In this document: one piece after another, positions 45,328 through 55,346 of the stretch | How positions within the stretch are numbered: the stretch's first letter is position 1 | How the letters are laid out: each line of letters starts with the position of its first letter | From: Anaeromyxobacter oryzisoli | GTDB lineage: Bacteria > Myxococcota > Myxococcia > Myxococcales > Anaeromyxobacteraceae | Reading direction: 5' to 3' | DNA length: 64,000 bases | NCBI RefSeq assembly: GCF_022690765.1 | Contig: NZ_JALCZA010000005.1 | Coordinates: forward strand, 62,001 to 126,000 | Notes under the pieces: generated by a model | Told to the model about the DNA's origin: nothing | The model's database searches: none | What the model saw: the letters and a program-made list of their open reading frames with translations, nothing else | Program-made: the position numbers and the translations under genes

Positions 45328-45366
45328 GAAAACGAGGAGGGGTCCCGCCTCTCGACGGAACCCCTC
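45328..45366 (-). terminator. Rho-independent terminator of tRNA-Gly
   Basis: On the minus strand, GAGGGGTTCC (45366-45357) pairs with GGGACCCCTC (45346-45337) over 10 bp with one G-U pair, followed by CTCGTTTTC. It begins 7 nt after the tRNA 3' end, an unusually clean intrinsic terminator for this genome. Confidence 0.75.
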
Positions 45367-45372
45367 GTAATT

Positions 45373-45448
45373 TGGAGCGGGAAACCGGATTCGAACCGGC
45401 GACCCTCAGCTTGGGAAGCTGATGCTCTACCAACTGAGCTATTCCCGC
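45373..45448 (-). tRNA. tRNA-Gly (anticodon CCC)
   Basis: 76-nt tRNA with encoded CCA. The acceptor stem GCGGGAA pairs with TTCCCGC, discriminator T then CCA. D-arm AGCTCAGTTGGTAGAGC. Anticodon stem TCAGC/GCTGA with loop TTCCCAA, giving anticodon CCC, which reads GGG glycine codons. T-arm GCCGG-TTCGAAT-CCGGT. All parts are canonical. A terminator follows directly. GGG codons are common in this GC-rich genome, so a dedicated CCC species is expected. Confidence 0.97.
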
Positions 45449-45644
45449 GTCGCGGTCAGAGTTTTTGCCGCGAAGGCGGGCGGGAGTCAAGGAGTTCGGC
45501 GCGGGGGGCGATGGGGACCGGAGGGGGCGCCGGCCCGCGATCCGGGGGCGGCCGTTCCGAGGCCGGCGGGCGCGACGCCGGGCTGCGGGGGATCCGGCCA
45601 GACGCTAAGCTCCGTGGCCGGCCCGACCCTGGCCGGAGGACACC

Positions 45645-46349
45645 GTGGACACCGTGGAGGATCTCCAGCGCCGCATCGACGAAGGGGTCGCCCTCCTCCG
45701 CGCCCGCTTCGGCGCGAAGATGGCGGCGACGCCGTCGCTCTCCGACCCGCACCCGCAGGGCGAGGGCCCGCAGAACCGGCACGGGATGCCGCGCGAGCCG
45801 CCGGGCCAGAACGTCTTCGAGAAGCGGGAGTGGCCGGTGCTCGACCTCGGCGTGGAGACCCCGGACGTCGCGCCGGAGCGCTGGCGCCTCGTGGTGGACG
45901 GCCCGGTCGAGCACCCCCTCACGCTCTCCTACGCGGACCTCCTCGCGCTCCCGCAGGTGGAGCAGGAGGCCGACTTCCACTGCGTGACCGGCTGGTCGAT
46001 CCTCGACCTGCGCCTTCGCGGCGTCCGCCTCGAGACGGTGCTCGCCCTCGCGCGCCCGGCGCCGGAGGCGACCCACCTCATGGCGCACGCCTCGGACGGC
46101 TACTCGACCAACCTCCCGCTCGAGGAGGCGCTCAAGCCGGACGTGCTCCTCGTCCACGAGGTGGACGGCGCGCCGCTCCCGCGCGACCACGGCGGCCCGG
46201 TGCGGATCGTCGTCCCGCAGCTCTGGGCGTGGAAGGGCGCGAAGTGGGTCTCGCGCCTCGAGCTCATGAAGGCCGACCGGCGCGGCTACTGGGAGATCCG
46301 CGGGTACTCGAACACCGCGTACCCGTGGCGGGACGACCGGATCTGGTGA
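45645..46349 (+). CDS. Sulfite-oxidase-like molybdopterin-dependent oxidoreductase
   Basis: 234-residue protein made of the molybdopterin-binding domain of the sulfite oxidase family (about 45-230). The molybdenum-ligating cysteine is in DFHCVTGWS, preceded by the strand RWRLVVDGPVEHPLTLSYADLLALP (given in parts) and followed by SDGYSTNLPLEEAL, PRDHGGPVRIVVPQLWAWKGAKWV and a YWEIRGYSNTAYPW end. No signal peptide and no dimerisation or haem domain, so it resembles the small cytosolic YuiH-like group rather than MsrP. Start GTG 45645 after a perfect GGAGGA. The substrate is unknown; a sulfoxide or sulfite is possible. Confidence 0.9.
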   Translation: MDTVEDLQRRIDEGVALLRARFGAKMAATPSLSDPHPQGEGPQNRHGMPREPPGQNVFEKREWPVLDLGVETPDVAPERWRLVVDGPVEHPLTLSYADLLALPQVEQEADFHCVTGWSILDLRLRGVRLETVLALARPAPEATHLMAHASDGYSTNLPLEEALKPDVLLVHEVDGAPLPRDHGGPVRIVVPQLWAWKGAKWVSRLELMKADRRGYWEIRGYSNTAYPWRDDRIW

Positions 46350-46350
46350 G

Positions 46351-46734
46351 CTACTTCTTCTTCGAGAAGCGCTTGAAGAAGTCCACGACCTGCGCGTTGG
46401 CGCGGTCCCAGTCGAGCTCGGCCGCCGGCTCGTCCTCGTCGCCGTCGATCCAGACCCCGCCGCAGGATTCGCAGGTGTCGTAGGCGAGCGAGCGCTTCTC
46501 GCCGCCCTCGACGACCACGAGGTCCACGTTGCAGGCCGGGCACATGCCCGAGATCTCGTCCACGTTCACGAACCCGCCGATGGTGGAGAGGGCGGGCAGG
46601 TTGGCGTGCAGCAGCATCTTGTTCAGGTCGGCCGGGTCCACGACCCAGATCCCACCGCACTCCGGGCACCGTTGCAGCGTGCTGTCCTCGTGCGTGATCT
46701 CCTGCATCTCGACGCTGCACCGCGGGCAATCCAT
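46351..46734 (-). CDS. Double zinc-ribbon (zf-TFIIB type) protein
   Basis: 127-residue protein with two zinc ribbons: the first uses CPRC (3-6) and CPEC (about 23-26), the second CPAC and CESC in the C-terminal half. WVVDPADLNKML and VWIDGDEDEPAAELDW are typical flanks of the zf-TFIIB family (GGxW after each second knuckle: CGGIW, CGGVW). Small proteins of this type may bind nucleic acid or act as metal-dependent adaptors; none is well characterised. It follows hisG on the same strand after a 113-bp gap that carries its own promoter-like sequence, and its stop lies 1 bp from the convergent oxidoreductase stop. Confidence 0.82.
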   Translation of the reverse strand: MDCPRCSVEMQEITHEDSTLQRCPECGGIWVVDPADLNKMLLHANLPALSTIGGFVNVDEISGMCPACNVDLVVVEGGEKRSLAYDTCESCGGVWIDGDEDEPAAELDWDRANAQVVDFFKRFSKKK

Positions 46735-46821
46735 GACGTGAACGGGTCCTCCTCGGGACCGGTAGAGACGATGATCAGCGTGAACGGGGGCTCAAGCCGA
46801 AGACCAGTGTACGGACAACTG

Positions 46822-46851
46822 ATACTAGACAGAAGCGGCGCCGGCTTTCAA
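46822..46851 (-). promoter_or_regulatory. Sigma-70-like promoter of the zinc-ribbon gene
   Basis: On the minus strand TTGAAA (46851-46846), an 18-nt spacer and TAGTAT (46827-46822). The -35 overlaps the hisG stop codon. The region is clearly AT-richer than its surroundings. Predicted leader about 80 nt. Confidence 0.45.
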
Positions 46852-47510
46852 CGTGCTTTCCGGACCGGCGGTGCGACGACCGCCCGCAGGGCACCGATGA
46901 GGCGGCGGAGGCGCTCGGCGTGGAGCTTCAGGGCGACCCGGTTCACTACCAGGCGGGCGGACACCTGGAGGACCTCCTCCTCGATGACGAGCCCGTTCGC
47001 CCGCAGCGTCTCCCCGGTCTCGGTGATGTCCACGATCGCGTCGGCGAGCCCCAGCGAGGGGGCGACCTCGATCGACCCGTGGAGCGGGATGATCTCCGCG
47101 GGGACGCCCTTGGCGGCGAAATGCCGGGCGGCGAGGGAGAGGTACTTGGTCGCGACGCGCGGCGCCACCCCGCGGGGGAGCGGCGGCGCGTCCTTCGGCC
47201 GGGCGACCATGACGGTGCACCGGCCGATCCCGAGGTCGAGCGGCTCGTACAGGTCCCGGGGCTCCTCGCGGAGCACGTCGAGGCCGACGATCCCGACCTG
47301 GGCGGCGCCGTGCTCGACGTAGCTCGCCACGTCGGCGGCCCGGATCGAGATGAAGCGCAGCCCCGCCTCCGGCGCGTCGGCCGCCAGCTTGCGCGTCCCC
47401 TCGAGGAGCTTCCTGGGAGAGACCCCGAGCGCCCGCTCGAAGAGGAGGGAGGACTCCTCGAGGAGCCGCCCCTTCGGGACCGCCACGGTGATGAGTTCCG
47501 CCGTCGTCAT
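46848..47510 (-). CDS. hisG: ATP phosphoribosyltransferase, short form (HisG)
   Basis: 220-residue enzyme for the first step of histidine synthesis, joining ATP and PRPP. VAVPKGRLLEE at the N-terminus, VGIVGLDVLREE and the PRPP loop DAIVDITETGETLRANGL are diagnostic. Length is that of the short form, which lacks the C-terminal regulatory domain and needs the HisZ subunit; hisZ is not in this window. ATG at 47508-47510. It lies 56 bp after murA on the same strand, the murA-hisG linkage being seen in several deltaproteobacteria-like genomes. Confidence 0.95.
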   Translation of the reverse strand: MTTAELITVAVPKGRLLEESSLLFERALGVSPRKLLEGTRKLAADAPEAGLRFISIRAADVASYVEHGAAQVGIVGLDVLREEPRDLYEPLDLGIGRCTVMVARPKDAPPLPRGVAPRVATKYLSLAARHFAAKGVPAEIIPLHGSIEVAPSLGLADAIVDITETGETLRANGLVIEEEVLQVSARLVVNRVALKLHAERLRRLIGALRAVVAPPVRKAR

Positions 47511-47566
47511 GCGTCCGCCGATCTGCCCTGTGGCCGGGGCGCCCTCGCGCCCGGAGTGAACTGCGA

Positions 47567-48835
<1,269 letters not shown>

Positions 48836-48911
48836 CGACTTCTCTCCGTTCTGCCGGGTGGGGCGCGCGGTGCCGGGCTGTCCGGCGACGAGGTCCCGAT
48901 GTTTGCAAGAA

Positions 48912-48930
48912 GCGCGCGAGAGACGCGCGC
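48912..48930 (-). terminator. Terminator-like hairpin after prmC
   Basis: Perfect 7-bp arms GCGCGCG/CGCGCGC with a 5-nt loop begin 5 nt after the prmC stop; on the minus strand it is followed by TTCTTGC, a weak T-tract. Separates the prfA-prmC operon from murA. Confidence 0.5.
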
Positions 48931-48934
48931 GATT

Positions 48935-49803
48935 CTACGCCGGGGCCGGCCCGCTCGCCACGTGGGCGACCGTGTAACGCGGGAGGCCCGCGAGGTCCAT
49001 CCGCGCCTCCGCGCGTTCGAGCCCCGCCTCGCGGCACAGCAGCGGCAGGAGCTCGCGGTGCGACTCGTGCATTTCCAGGACGAGGGTGCCGCCCGGCGCG
49101 AGCCGGCCCGGGGCCCCGGCCACGATCCGCCGGAGCACGTCGGCGCCGTCCGGGCCGCCGTCGAGGGCGAGGCGCGGCTCCCGGCGCACCTCGCGCTGGA
49201 GCGTGTCCAGCTCGCCGCGGGGGACGTAGGGCGGGTTGGACACGATCACGTCGAAGCGGGCGTCCGCCGGGACCGCCTCCCAGAGATCGCCGCGGGCGAA
49301 CCCCACCTCGGCGCCGAGGGCGGCGGCGTTCGCGCGGGCGACGGCGAGGGCGTCGTCGGAGAGGTCGGTCGCCAGCACCCGGGCGCCCGGCCGCTCGAGC
49401 GCGAGGGTGACGCCGAGGATCCCGGACCCGGTGCAGAGGTCGAGGGCGGCGCCGTCGGGGGGCAGCGCGGCGAGCGCCGCCTCGAGCACGAGCTCGGTCT
49501 CGGGGCGCGGGACGAGGACCCGGGGGTCCACCGCGAAGGGCCGCCCGTAGAACTCCCGGCTCCCGACGAGGTAGGCGGTGGGCTCGCCGTCGGCGCGGCG
49601 CCGGACGAAGTCCCGGAAGCGCGCCAGCTCGGCCTCCCCGAGCGGCTTGTCGAAGTCGAGGTAGAGCCGGACGCGATCGCAGGAGAGGGCGTGCGCGAGG
49701 AGCACCTCGGCGGTGAGGCGCGGCGCGTCCACGCCCCGCTGCGCGAAGAAGCCCTGCGTCCAGGTGAGGAGCTTCAGCGGCGTCCAGGAGGAGGGACCGC
49801 CGC

Positions 49804-49807
<4 letters not shown>
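48935..49807 (-). CDS. prmC: Release factor glutamine methyltransferase (PrmC/HemK)
   Basis: 290-residue SAM-dependent methyltransferase that modifies the GGQ glutamine of peptide release factors. A helical N-terminal substrate domain (about 1-85, with the [27 protein letters not shown] transition given in parts) precedes the Rossmann domain, with [16 protein letters not shown] and the catalytic NPPYVP motif. Start GTG at 49805-49807 overlaps the TGA of prfA (GTGA), so the enzyme is translationally coupled to its own substrate, the usual prfA-prmC arrangement. Confidence 0.95.
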
Positions 49808-50913
<1,106 letters not shown>

Positions 50914-51152
50914 GGAGGGGTGTTCTTACCGTTCCCGCGCGGGGTGGGCAAGGATCCGGGGCGCGGGCGGAAGCCGCACGGACGCGCGCGGGTGTCACGC
51001 CGGCCGGCGGGGTCGAGGAGCGCGGCCTCTTGCGATCGGGCGGCCCCGGGCGGGGCGGGAGGGGGATCGGGCGTGCGCCGCCCCGGCTGCGAGGGTAGGC
51101 TCCGCCGACCGGATGCGGGGTCGCTCGAGGCCGCGCCGGCCGTCCCGACAGG

Positions 51153-52616
51153 ATGATCGCCCTCCGCCTGCCACCCCCGCCGCGGCTGCCGGCGTTCGCG
51201 ACCTATCCGATCGCCGTCGCGCTCCCGCTGCTCGCCCTCTCGCTCAAGCTCCTCCTCGAGCCCGTCGCCGAGTCCACCCCGTTCGTGTTCTTCTACCCGG
51301 CGGTCCTCGTGGCCGCCTACCTCGGCGGCCTCGGCCCGGGGGGGCTCGCGACCGCCCTCTCGGCGGTCCTGGCGAACCGCGTGGTGCTGCCGCTGAGCGG
51401 GGCGTGGGCGTCCTCGCCGAAGGCCCTCGGCGCCACGCTCCTGTTCACGCTCATGGGCGCCCTGCTCGTGCTCGCGAGCGCCTCGATCCGGGCCGGCTAC
51501 GCCGACCGCCGCGAGTCCGAGCGGCGGCTCCGGCTCGTCCTCGAGACCATCCCGCAGCTCGTGCTGGTGATCGCCGCCGACGGCGAGGTGGACTACGCGA
51601 ACCCGCAGCTCCTCGCGTTCACGGGCCGGACCTCGGAGGACCTCGCCGCCGCGCGCCTGGGCGACCTCTTCCACCCGGAGGAGCGCGAGCGGGCGCGGGC
51701 CGAGTGGAACCGCCTCCTCGCGTCCGGCGCCGCCGCGACCGCCGAGCACCGGCTCCGCTCCGCCGACGGGAGCCACCGCTGGTTCCTGATCTCGGCGGTG
51801 CCGCTCCACGCGCTGGCCGGGGACGCGCACTGGTTCGTGTCCTGCACCGACATCCAGGCGCAGAAGGAGAGCGAGCAGGCCCAGGCGGAGGCGATCGCGG
51901 CGCGCGACGTCTTCATGTCCGTGGCGAGCCACGAGCTGAAGACGCCCATCGCCTCCGCGCTCCTCCAGGTGCAGCACGCCGAGCGGCTGCTCCGCCGCGA
52001 CGGCGCGCCGGCCGAGGCCGTCTGCCAGCGGCTCTCCGCGACGGCGGCGAGCGTGGCCCGGCTCGGCGGGCTGGTCGAGGCCCTCCTCGACGTCTCGCGG
52101 ATCGCCATGGGCCGCCTGGTCCTCGAGCGCGCCCGCTTCGACCTCTCCGGGACCGTGCGCGACGCGGCGGGGCGCCACGGCGACGCGGCGCGCCGCGCCG
52201 GCTGCGAGCTCGAGGTGGCGGTCGCGCCCGGGATCGCCGTCGACGGCGATCGGCTCCGCATCGAGCAGGTGCTCACCAACCTCCTCGCGAACGCGCTCAA
52301 GTACGGGGCCGGCGCGCCGGTGCGCGTCTCGCTGCGGCGCGAGGGGGCGCTCGCGATCCTCGAGGTCGCGGATCACGGCATCGGCATCGCGCCGGAGGAC
52401 CAGGCCCGGATCTTCGAGCAGTTCGAGCGGGCCGTCTCGGCGCGGCACTACGGCGGGCTCGGGCTCGGGCTCTGGATCGCGCGGCAGCTCGTGGACGCGA
52501 GCGGCGGGGCGATCCACGTGGAGAGCGCCCCCGGGCGCGGCGCGACCTTCTGGGTGGCCCTGCCGGCGCCGGCGGAGGTGGCGACGCCGGAGCCCGCACG
52601 GGAGCTCGCGGGCTAG
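51153..52616 (+). CDS. Membrane sensor histidine kinase (DUF4118-PAS-HisKA-HATPase)
   Basis: 487-residue kinase. N-terminal membrane region with three or four helices (about 15-110) resembling the KdpD-type DUF4118 domain, including PFVFFYPAVLVAAYLGGLGPG; a PAS domain (about 125-245, with DYANPQLLAFTGR and PEERERARAEW); HisKA with phospho-acceptor His260 (SVASHELKTPIAS); and HATPase with N box TNLLANALKYG, G1 DHGIGIAPED and G2 GLGLGLWIARQLV. No cognate response regulator nearby. Its TAG stop shares the palindrome CTAG with the stop of the convergent regulator gene, so the genes overlap by 4 bp. Confidence 0.9.
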   Translation: MIALRLPPPPRLPAFATYPIAVALPLLALSLKLLLEPVAESTPFVFFYPAVLVAAYLGGLGPGGLATALSAVLANRVVLPLSGAWASSPKALGATLLFTLMGALLVLASASIRAGYADRRESERRLRLVLETIPQLVLVIAADGEVDYANPQLLAFTGRTSEDLAAARLGDLFHPEERERARAEWNRLLASGAAATAEHRLRSADGSHRWFLISAVPLHALAGDAHWFVSCTDIQAQKESEQAQAEAIAARDVFMSVASHELKTPIASALLQVQHAERLLRRDGAPAEAVCQRLSATAASVARLGGLVEALLDVSRIAMGRLVLERARFDLSGTVRDAAGRHGDAARRAGCELEVAVAPGIAVDGDRLRIEQVLTNLLANALKYGAGAPVRVSLRREGALAILEVADHGIGIAPEDQARIFEQFERAVSARHYGGLGLGLWIARQLVDASGGAIHVESAPGRGATFWVALPAPAEVATPEPARELAG

Positions 52617-53191
52617 CCGCGCCGTCCGAGCGCGTCGGAGAGCGCCTTGATCGGCCCGACGTCGGCGCGCGCCGAGTCCACGAGGACCCGGAGCACGCCG
52701 AGGGCCGCGCGCGAGAGCCCGGCGAGCACCTCGAGCCGCCGGAGCTTGAAGCGCGCGAGGGCCTTCACCGCGGGATCCACGTCCGCGAGGGCGGCGCGGA
52801 CGTCCTCGAGCGCGCGCTCGAAGGTGGCGAGCGCGCCCTCCACGGCGCGCCCCTCCCGCTCCCGGAGCACCCGGGTGACGAGCCGCCAGACGTTGGTCTC
52901 GGCCTCGAAGTGCTCCTTGCGGTCGCCGGGGATCTCGACCCGGTGGACGACGCCCCACCGGCGCAGCTCGGCGAGGCTCATCGAGAGCAGCCCGGTGGAG
53001 ATCCGGAGCCGATCGCACAGCTCGGGCGCGGCGAGGGGGCGCTCCGAGAGGAACAGCACCGCCCAGATCCGGCCGAGCTGGCGGCGGAAGCCCCACAGCT
53101 CCATGAGCGCCCCCACCGCGTCCGCCACGGAGAGGTCCACCTTCTGGAGCGCGTACGACGTCGGAGCGGCGCGCGGCCCGTCGGCGGTCAT
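52613..53191 (-). CDS. MarR/GbsR-like winged-helix regulator at the end of the menaquinone operon
   Basis: 192-residue DNA-binding protein. A winged helix-turn-helix (about 25-100) carries RIWAVLFLSERPLAAPELCDRLRISTGLLSMSLAELRRWGVVHRV (in parts), which fits the GbsR/MarR group, followed by a long helical dimerisation part (about 105-190). ATG 53191 is preceded by a G-rich GGAGG ribosome site; an in-frame ATG at 53209 overlapping the ubiA stop by one base is a possible alternative. As the last gene of the operon it may control menaquinone synthesis, perhaps through the palindrome at 61291-61308. Effector unknown. Confidence 0.78.
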   Translation of the reverse strand: MTADGPRAAPTSYALQKVDLSVADAVGALMELWGFRRQLGRIWAVLFLSERPLAAPELCDRLRISTGLLSMSLAELRRWGVVHRVEIPGDRKEHFEAETNVWRLVTRVLREREGRAVEGALATFERALEDVRAALADVDPAVKALARFKLRRLEVLAGLSRAALGVLRVLVDSARADVGPIKALSDALGRRG

Positions 53192-53208
53192 GGCCCCCCT
53201 CCCGTCCA

Positions 53209-54120
53209 TCACCGGAGCGCGAGGTCGCCGAGCGCGCAGACCGCGAAGGCGACGGACGCGAACGCGTTGTAGTTGAAGAACGCCACGTTGATCCGCTCGG
53301 GCCGGAGCTGGCCGCGGGGCGCCACGTGGAGGTGCTCGGCGACGAGCGTCGCGGCGAGGATCGCCGCCCCCGCGAGCCACCCGGGACCGCGGCCGGCGAG
53401 GACGCCGGCGGCGAGCACGCAGGGGACCGCGAGGAGGTGGAGACCGCGCGCCCAGGCGAGCGCGCCGCGGACCCCGAAGCGGGCGGGGATCGAGGCGAGC
53501 TCCGCGCCGCGGTCGTAGTCCATGTCCTGCAGCGAGTAGAAGACGTCGAAGCCGGCGATCCAGGCGCCGACGCCGACCCCGAGGACGACGGACGCGAGGG
53601 GCGCCCGGCCGGTGAGCGCGAGGGCGACCCCGACCGGCGCGAGCGCCTGCGCGACGCCGAGCCAGAGGTGGCACGCCCAGGTGAAGCGCTTCGCGTACGA
53701 GTAGCCGAGCAGGATCGCGAGGACCGGGAGCGCGAGCAGGCCGCAGAGCGGCGAGATCAGCGTGGCGGCGGCCACGAACGCGCCGCCGGCGCCCGCGAGG
53801 AGCGCCCACGCGGCGGCGAGCGAGACCTCGCCCGTCACGAGCTCCCGGCGCAGGGTGCGCGGGTTCTTCGCGTCGAAGGCGCGGTCGGCGATCCGGTTCA
53901 TCGCCATGGCGGCGGTGCGGGCGGCGACCACCGCGAGCGCGACCAGCCCGAGCCGGAGCGCGTCGAGCCGCGCGTCGCGCGCGACGAGGGCCACCGCGGC
54001 CGCGGCGAACGGGAGGGCGAACAGCGAGTGGCTGAGCTTCACCATCCGCGCGAGGGCGACCAGCCCGCCCGGGCCGGCGGCGGGGCGGACGGCCTCGGCG
54101 GCCGGGGGACGGACGGTCAT
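53209..54120 (-). CDS. ubiA: UbiA-family prenyltransferase of menaquinone synthesis
   Basis: 303-residue polytopic membrane enzyme that attaches the polyprenyl chain to the aromatic precursor. First aspartate-rich motif NRIADRAFDAKNPRT and second motif region LQDMDYDRGAELASIP are intact; eight or nine hydrophobic helices. In futalosine-pathway organisms the UbiA homologue (MqnP) prenylates 1,4-dihydroxy-6-naphthoate. ATG at 54118-54120 overlaps the TGA of the upstream deaminase gene (ATGA), and its own stop touches the regulator gene. Position in the mqn operon fixes the role better than sequence alone. Confidence 0.92.
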   Translation of the reverse strand: MTVRPPAAEAVRPAAGPGGLVALARMVKLSHSLFALPFAAAAVALVARDARLDALRLGLVALAVVAARTAAMAMNRIADRAFDAKNPRTLRRELVTGEVSLAAAWALLAGAGGAFVAAATLISPLCGLLALPVLAILLGYSYAKRFTWACHLWLGVAQALAPVGVALALTGRAPLASVVLGVGVGAWIAGFDVFYSLQDMDYDRGAELASIPARFGVRGALAWARGLHLLAVPCVLAAGVLAGRGPGWLAGAAILAATLVAEHLHVAPRGQLRPERINVAFFNYNAFASVAFAVCALGDLALR

Positions 54121-55346
54121 GCGGCGGGCTCCGGACGCTGGCGGGAGATCCACGTGAACGGGCGCTCGTCGGCGCCGAACGTGGAGACGAGGAACTCGAA
54201 CGGATCGTCCACGCGCGCGCCGTCGAGCGGCGCGGCCAGCACGCCGGGGGCGCGGCCGGCCTCGAGGCGCCCGACGTGCGGCGCGCCGACGGCGGCGCCG
54301 TTCCAGGCGAGGGGGAGGAGGCGGCGCGCGGGGATCGCGGGGAGCTCGCGCCGGAGGACCGCCAGCTCGGCGAGCGGCGCGAGGGAGGGCGACGAGGCGA
54401 GGGAGTCGGTGCCGATCGCGAGGGGCACGCCCGCGGCGAGGAGCGCCTCGACCCGCGGGAGCTTCCCGACGATGTAGCGGTTCGAGCGCGGGCAGAGGAC
54501 CGCGGTCGCGCCGCTCGCGGCGAGCAGGGCGAGGTCGTCGTCGTCGAGATCCACGCAGTGGACCACGAGGTGGTGCGGCCGCAGGTGCGGGGCGACCGCC
54601 GCGACCGGGGAGCGGCCGGAGACGCGCAGCGCGTCGAACAGCGCGGCGCCGAGCGCCTGGTACATGCGCCCGAACGCGCTCCCGCGCCCCGCGCAGAACT
54701 CGCGCTCGGCGGGATCCTCGGCGAGGTGGAGCGAGCCCGGGCCGCCCGCGAGCAGCGCGGCCAGGCCGGCGGCGTGGGTCGAGTAGATCGCGTGCGGGCT
54801 CTCCACGACCCGGAGCCCCGGAGGCGGCGCCCCGGCGGCCGCCCGCGCCGCGCGGGCCCGGGCGAGCGCGGCGTCGAACCGCTCACGCGTGAAGCCGAAC
54901 ACCTCGTGGTAGAGCGTGCCGGCGAGGCCGGCGGAGGCGAGCGGGCGGAGCGAGCCGAGCGTGTTCGTGACGTCTCCGACGGCGGCGACGCCGGCGCGGA
55001 CCAGGTCCTCCGCCGCCATCCCCATCGCCTCCTCCGGCTCGCCCGCGCGCGTCCTGGCGCGGGCCGCCACGAAGAGCTGGATCCAGGCGGGGAGCCCCTC
55101 GCCCCCGGCGACCCAGCCCTTCATGTGCGAGAGCTCGAGGTGGAGGTGGGCGTTCACGAGGGCCGGGAGGAGCACCGCGTCGAGCCGCTCGGCCCGGCCG
55201 TGGCGCGCCTCGACCTCGGCGCGCGGGCCCACGGCGACGACGGTGTCGCCGTCCAGGGCGACGGCCCCGTCGGCGACGGCGCCGGCGAGGCCGTCCGCGC
55301 GGGCGCCGGTGAGCACCCAGGGCGCGCCGTACACCCTGGCCGTCAT
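54117..55346 (-). CDS. Amidohydrolase, probable aminofutalosine deaminase (MqnX-like)
   Basis: 409-residue metal-dependent hydrolase of the amidohydrolase superfamily. Metal ligands are visible in NAHLHLELSHMKG, the lysine-free histidines in SLHLAED and LVVHCVDLDDDDL, and the terminal aspartate in PLAIGTDSLASSPSL. This SsnA/ATZ-like type includes proven 6-aminodeoxyfutalosine deaminases (MqnX). Its location, overlapping the MqnA-MqnC gene by ATGA at one end and ubiA at the other, strongly supports that function. It would convert aminodeoxyfutalosine to futalosine, which then requires MqnB hydrolase; that gene is not in the window. Confidence 0.85.
   Translation of the reverse strand: MTARVYGAPWVLTGARADGLAGAVADGAVALDGDTVVAVGPRAEVEARHGRAERLDAVLLPALVNAHLHLELSHMKGWVAGGEGLPAWIQLFVAARARTRAGEPEEAMGMAAEDLVRAGVAAVGDVTNTLGSLRPLASAGLAGTLYHEVFGFTRERFDAALARARAARAAAGAPPPGLRVVESPHAIYSTHAAGLAALLAGGPGSLHLAEDPAEREFCAGRGSAFGRMYQALGAALFDALRVSGRSPVAAVAPHLRPHHLVVHCVDLDDDDLALLAASGATAVLCPRSNRYIVGKLPRVEALLAAGVPLAIGTDSLASSPSLAPLAELAVLRRELPAIPARRLLPLAWNGAAVGAPHVGRLEAGRAPGVLAAPLDGARVDDPFEFLVSTFGADERPFTWISRQRPEPAA

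Noticed and set aside
45262-45372. Small plus-strand gene over the tRNA region
   Set aside because: Open frame crosses the terminator and tRNA-Gly; no ribosome site or family match.
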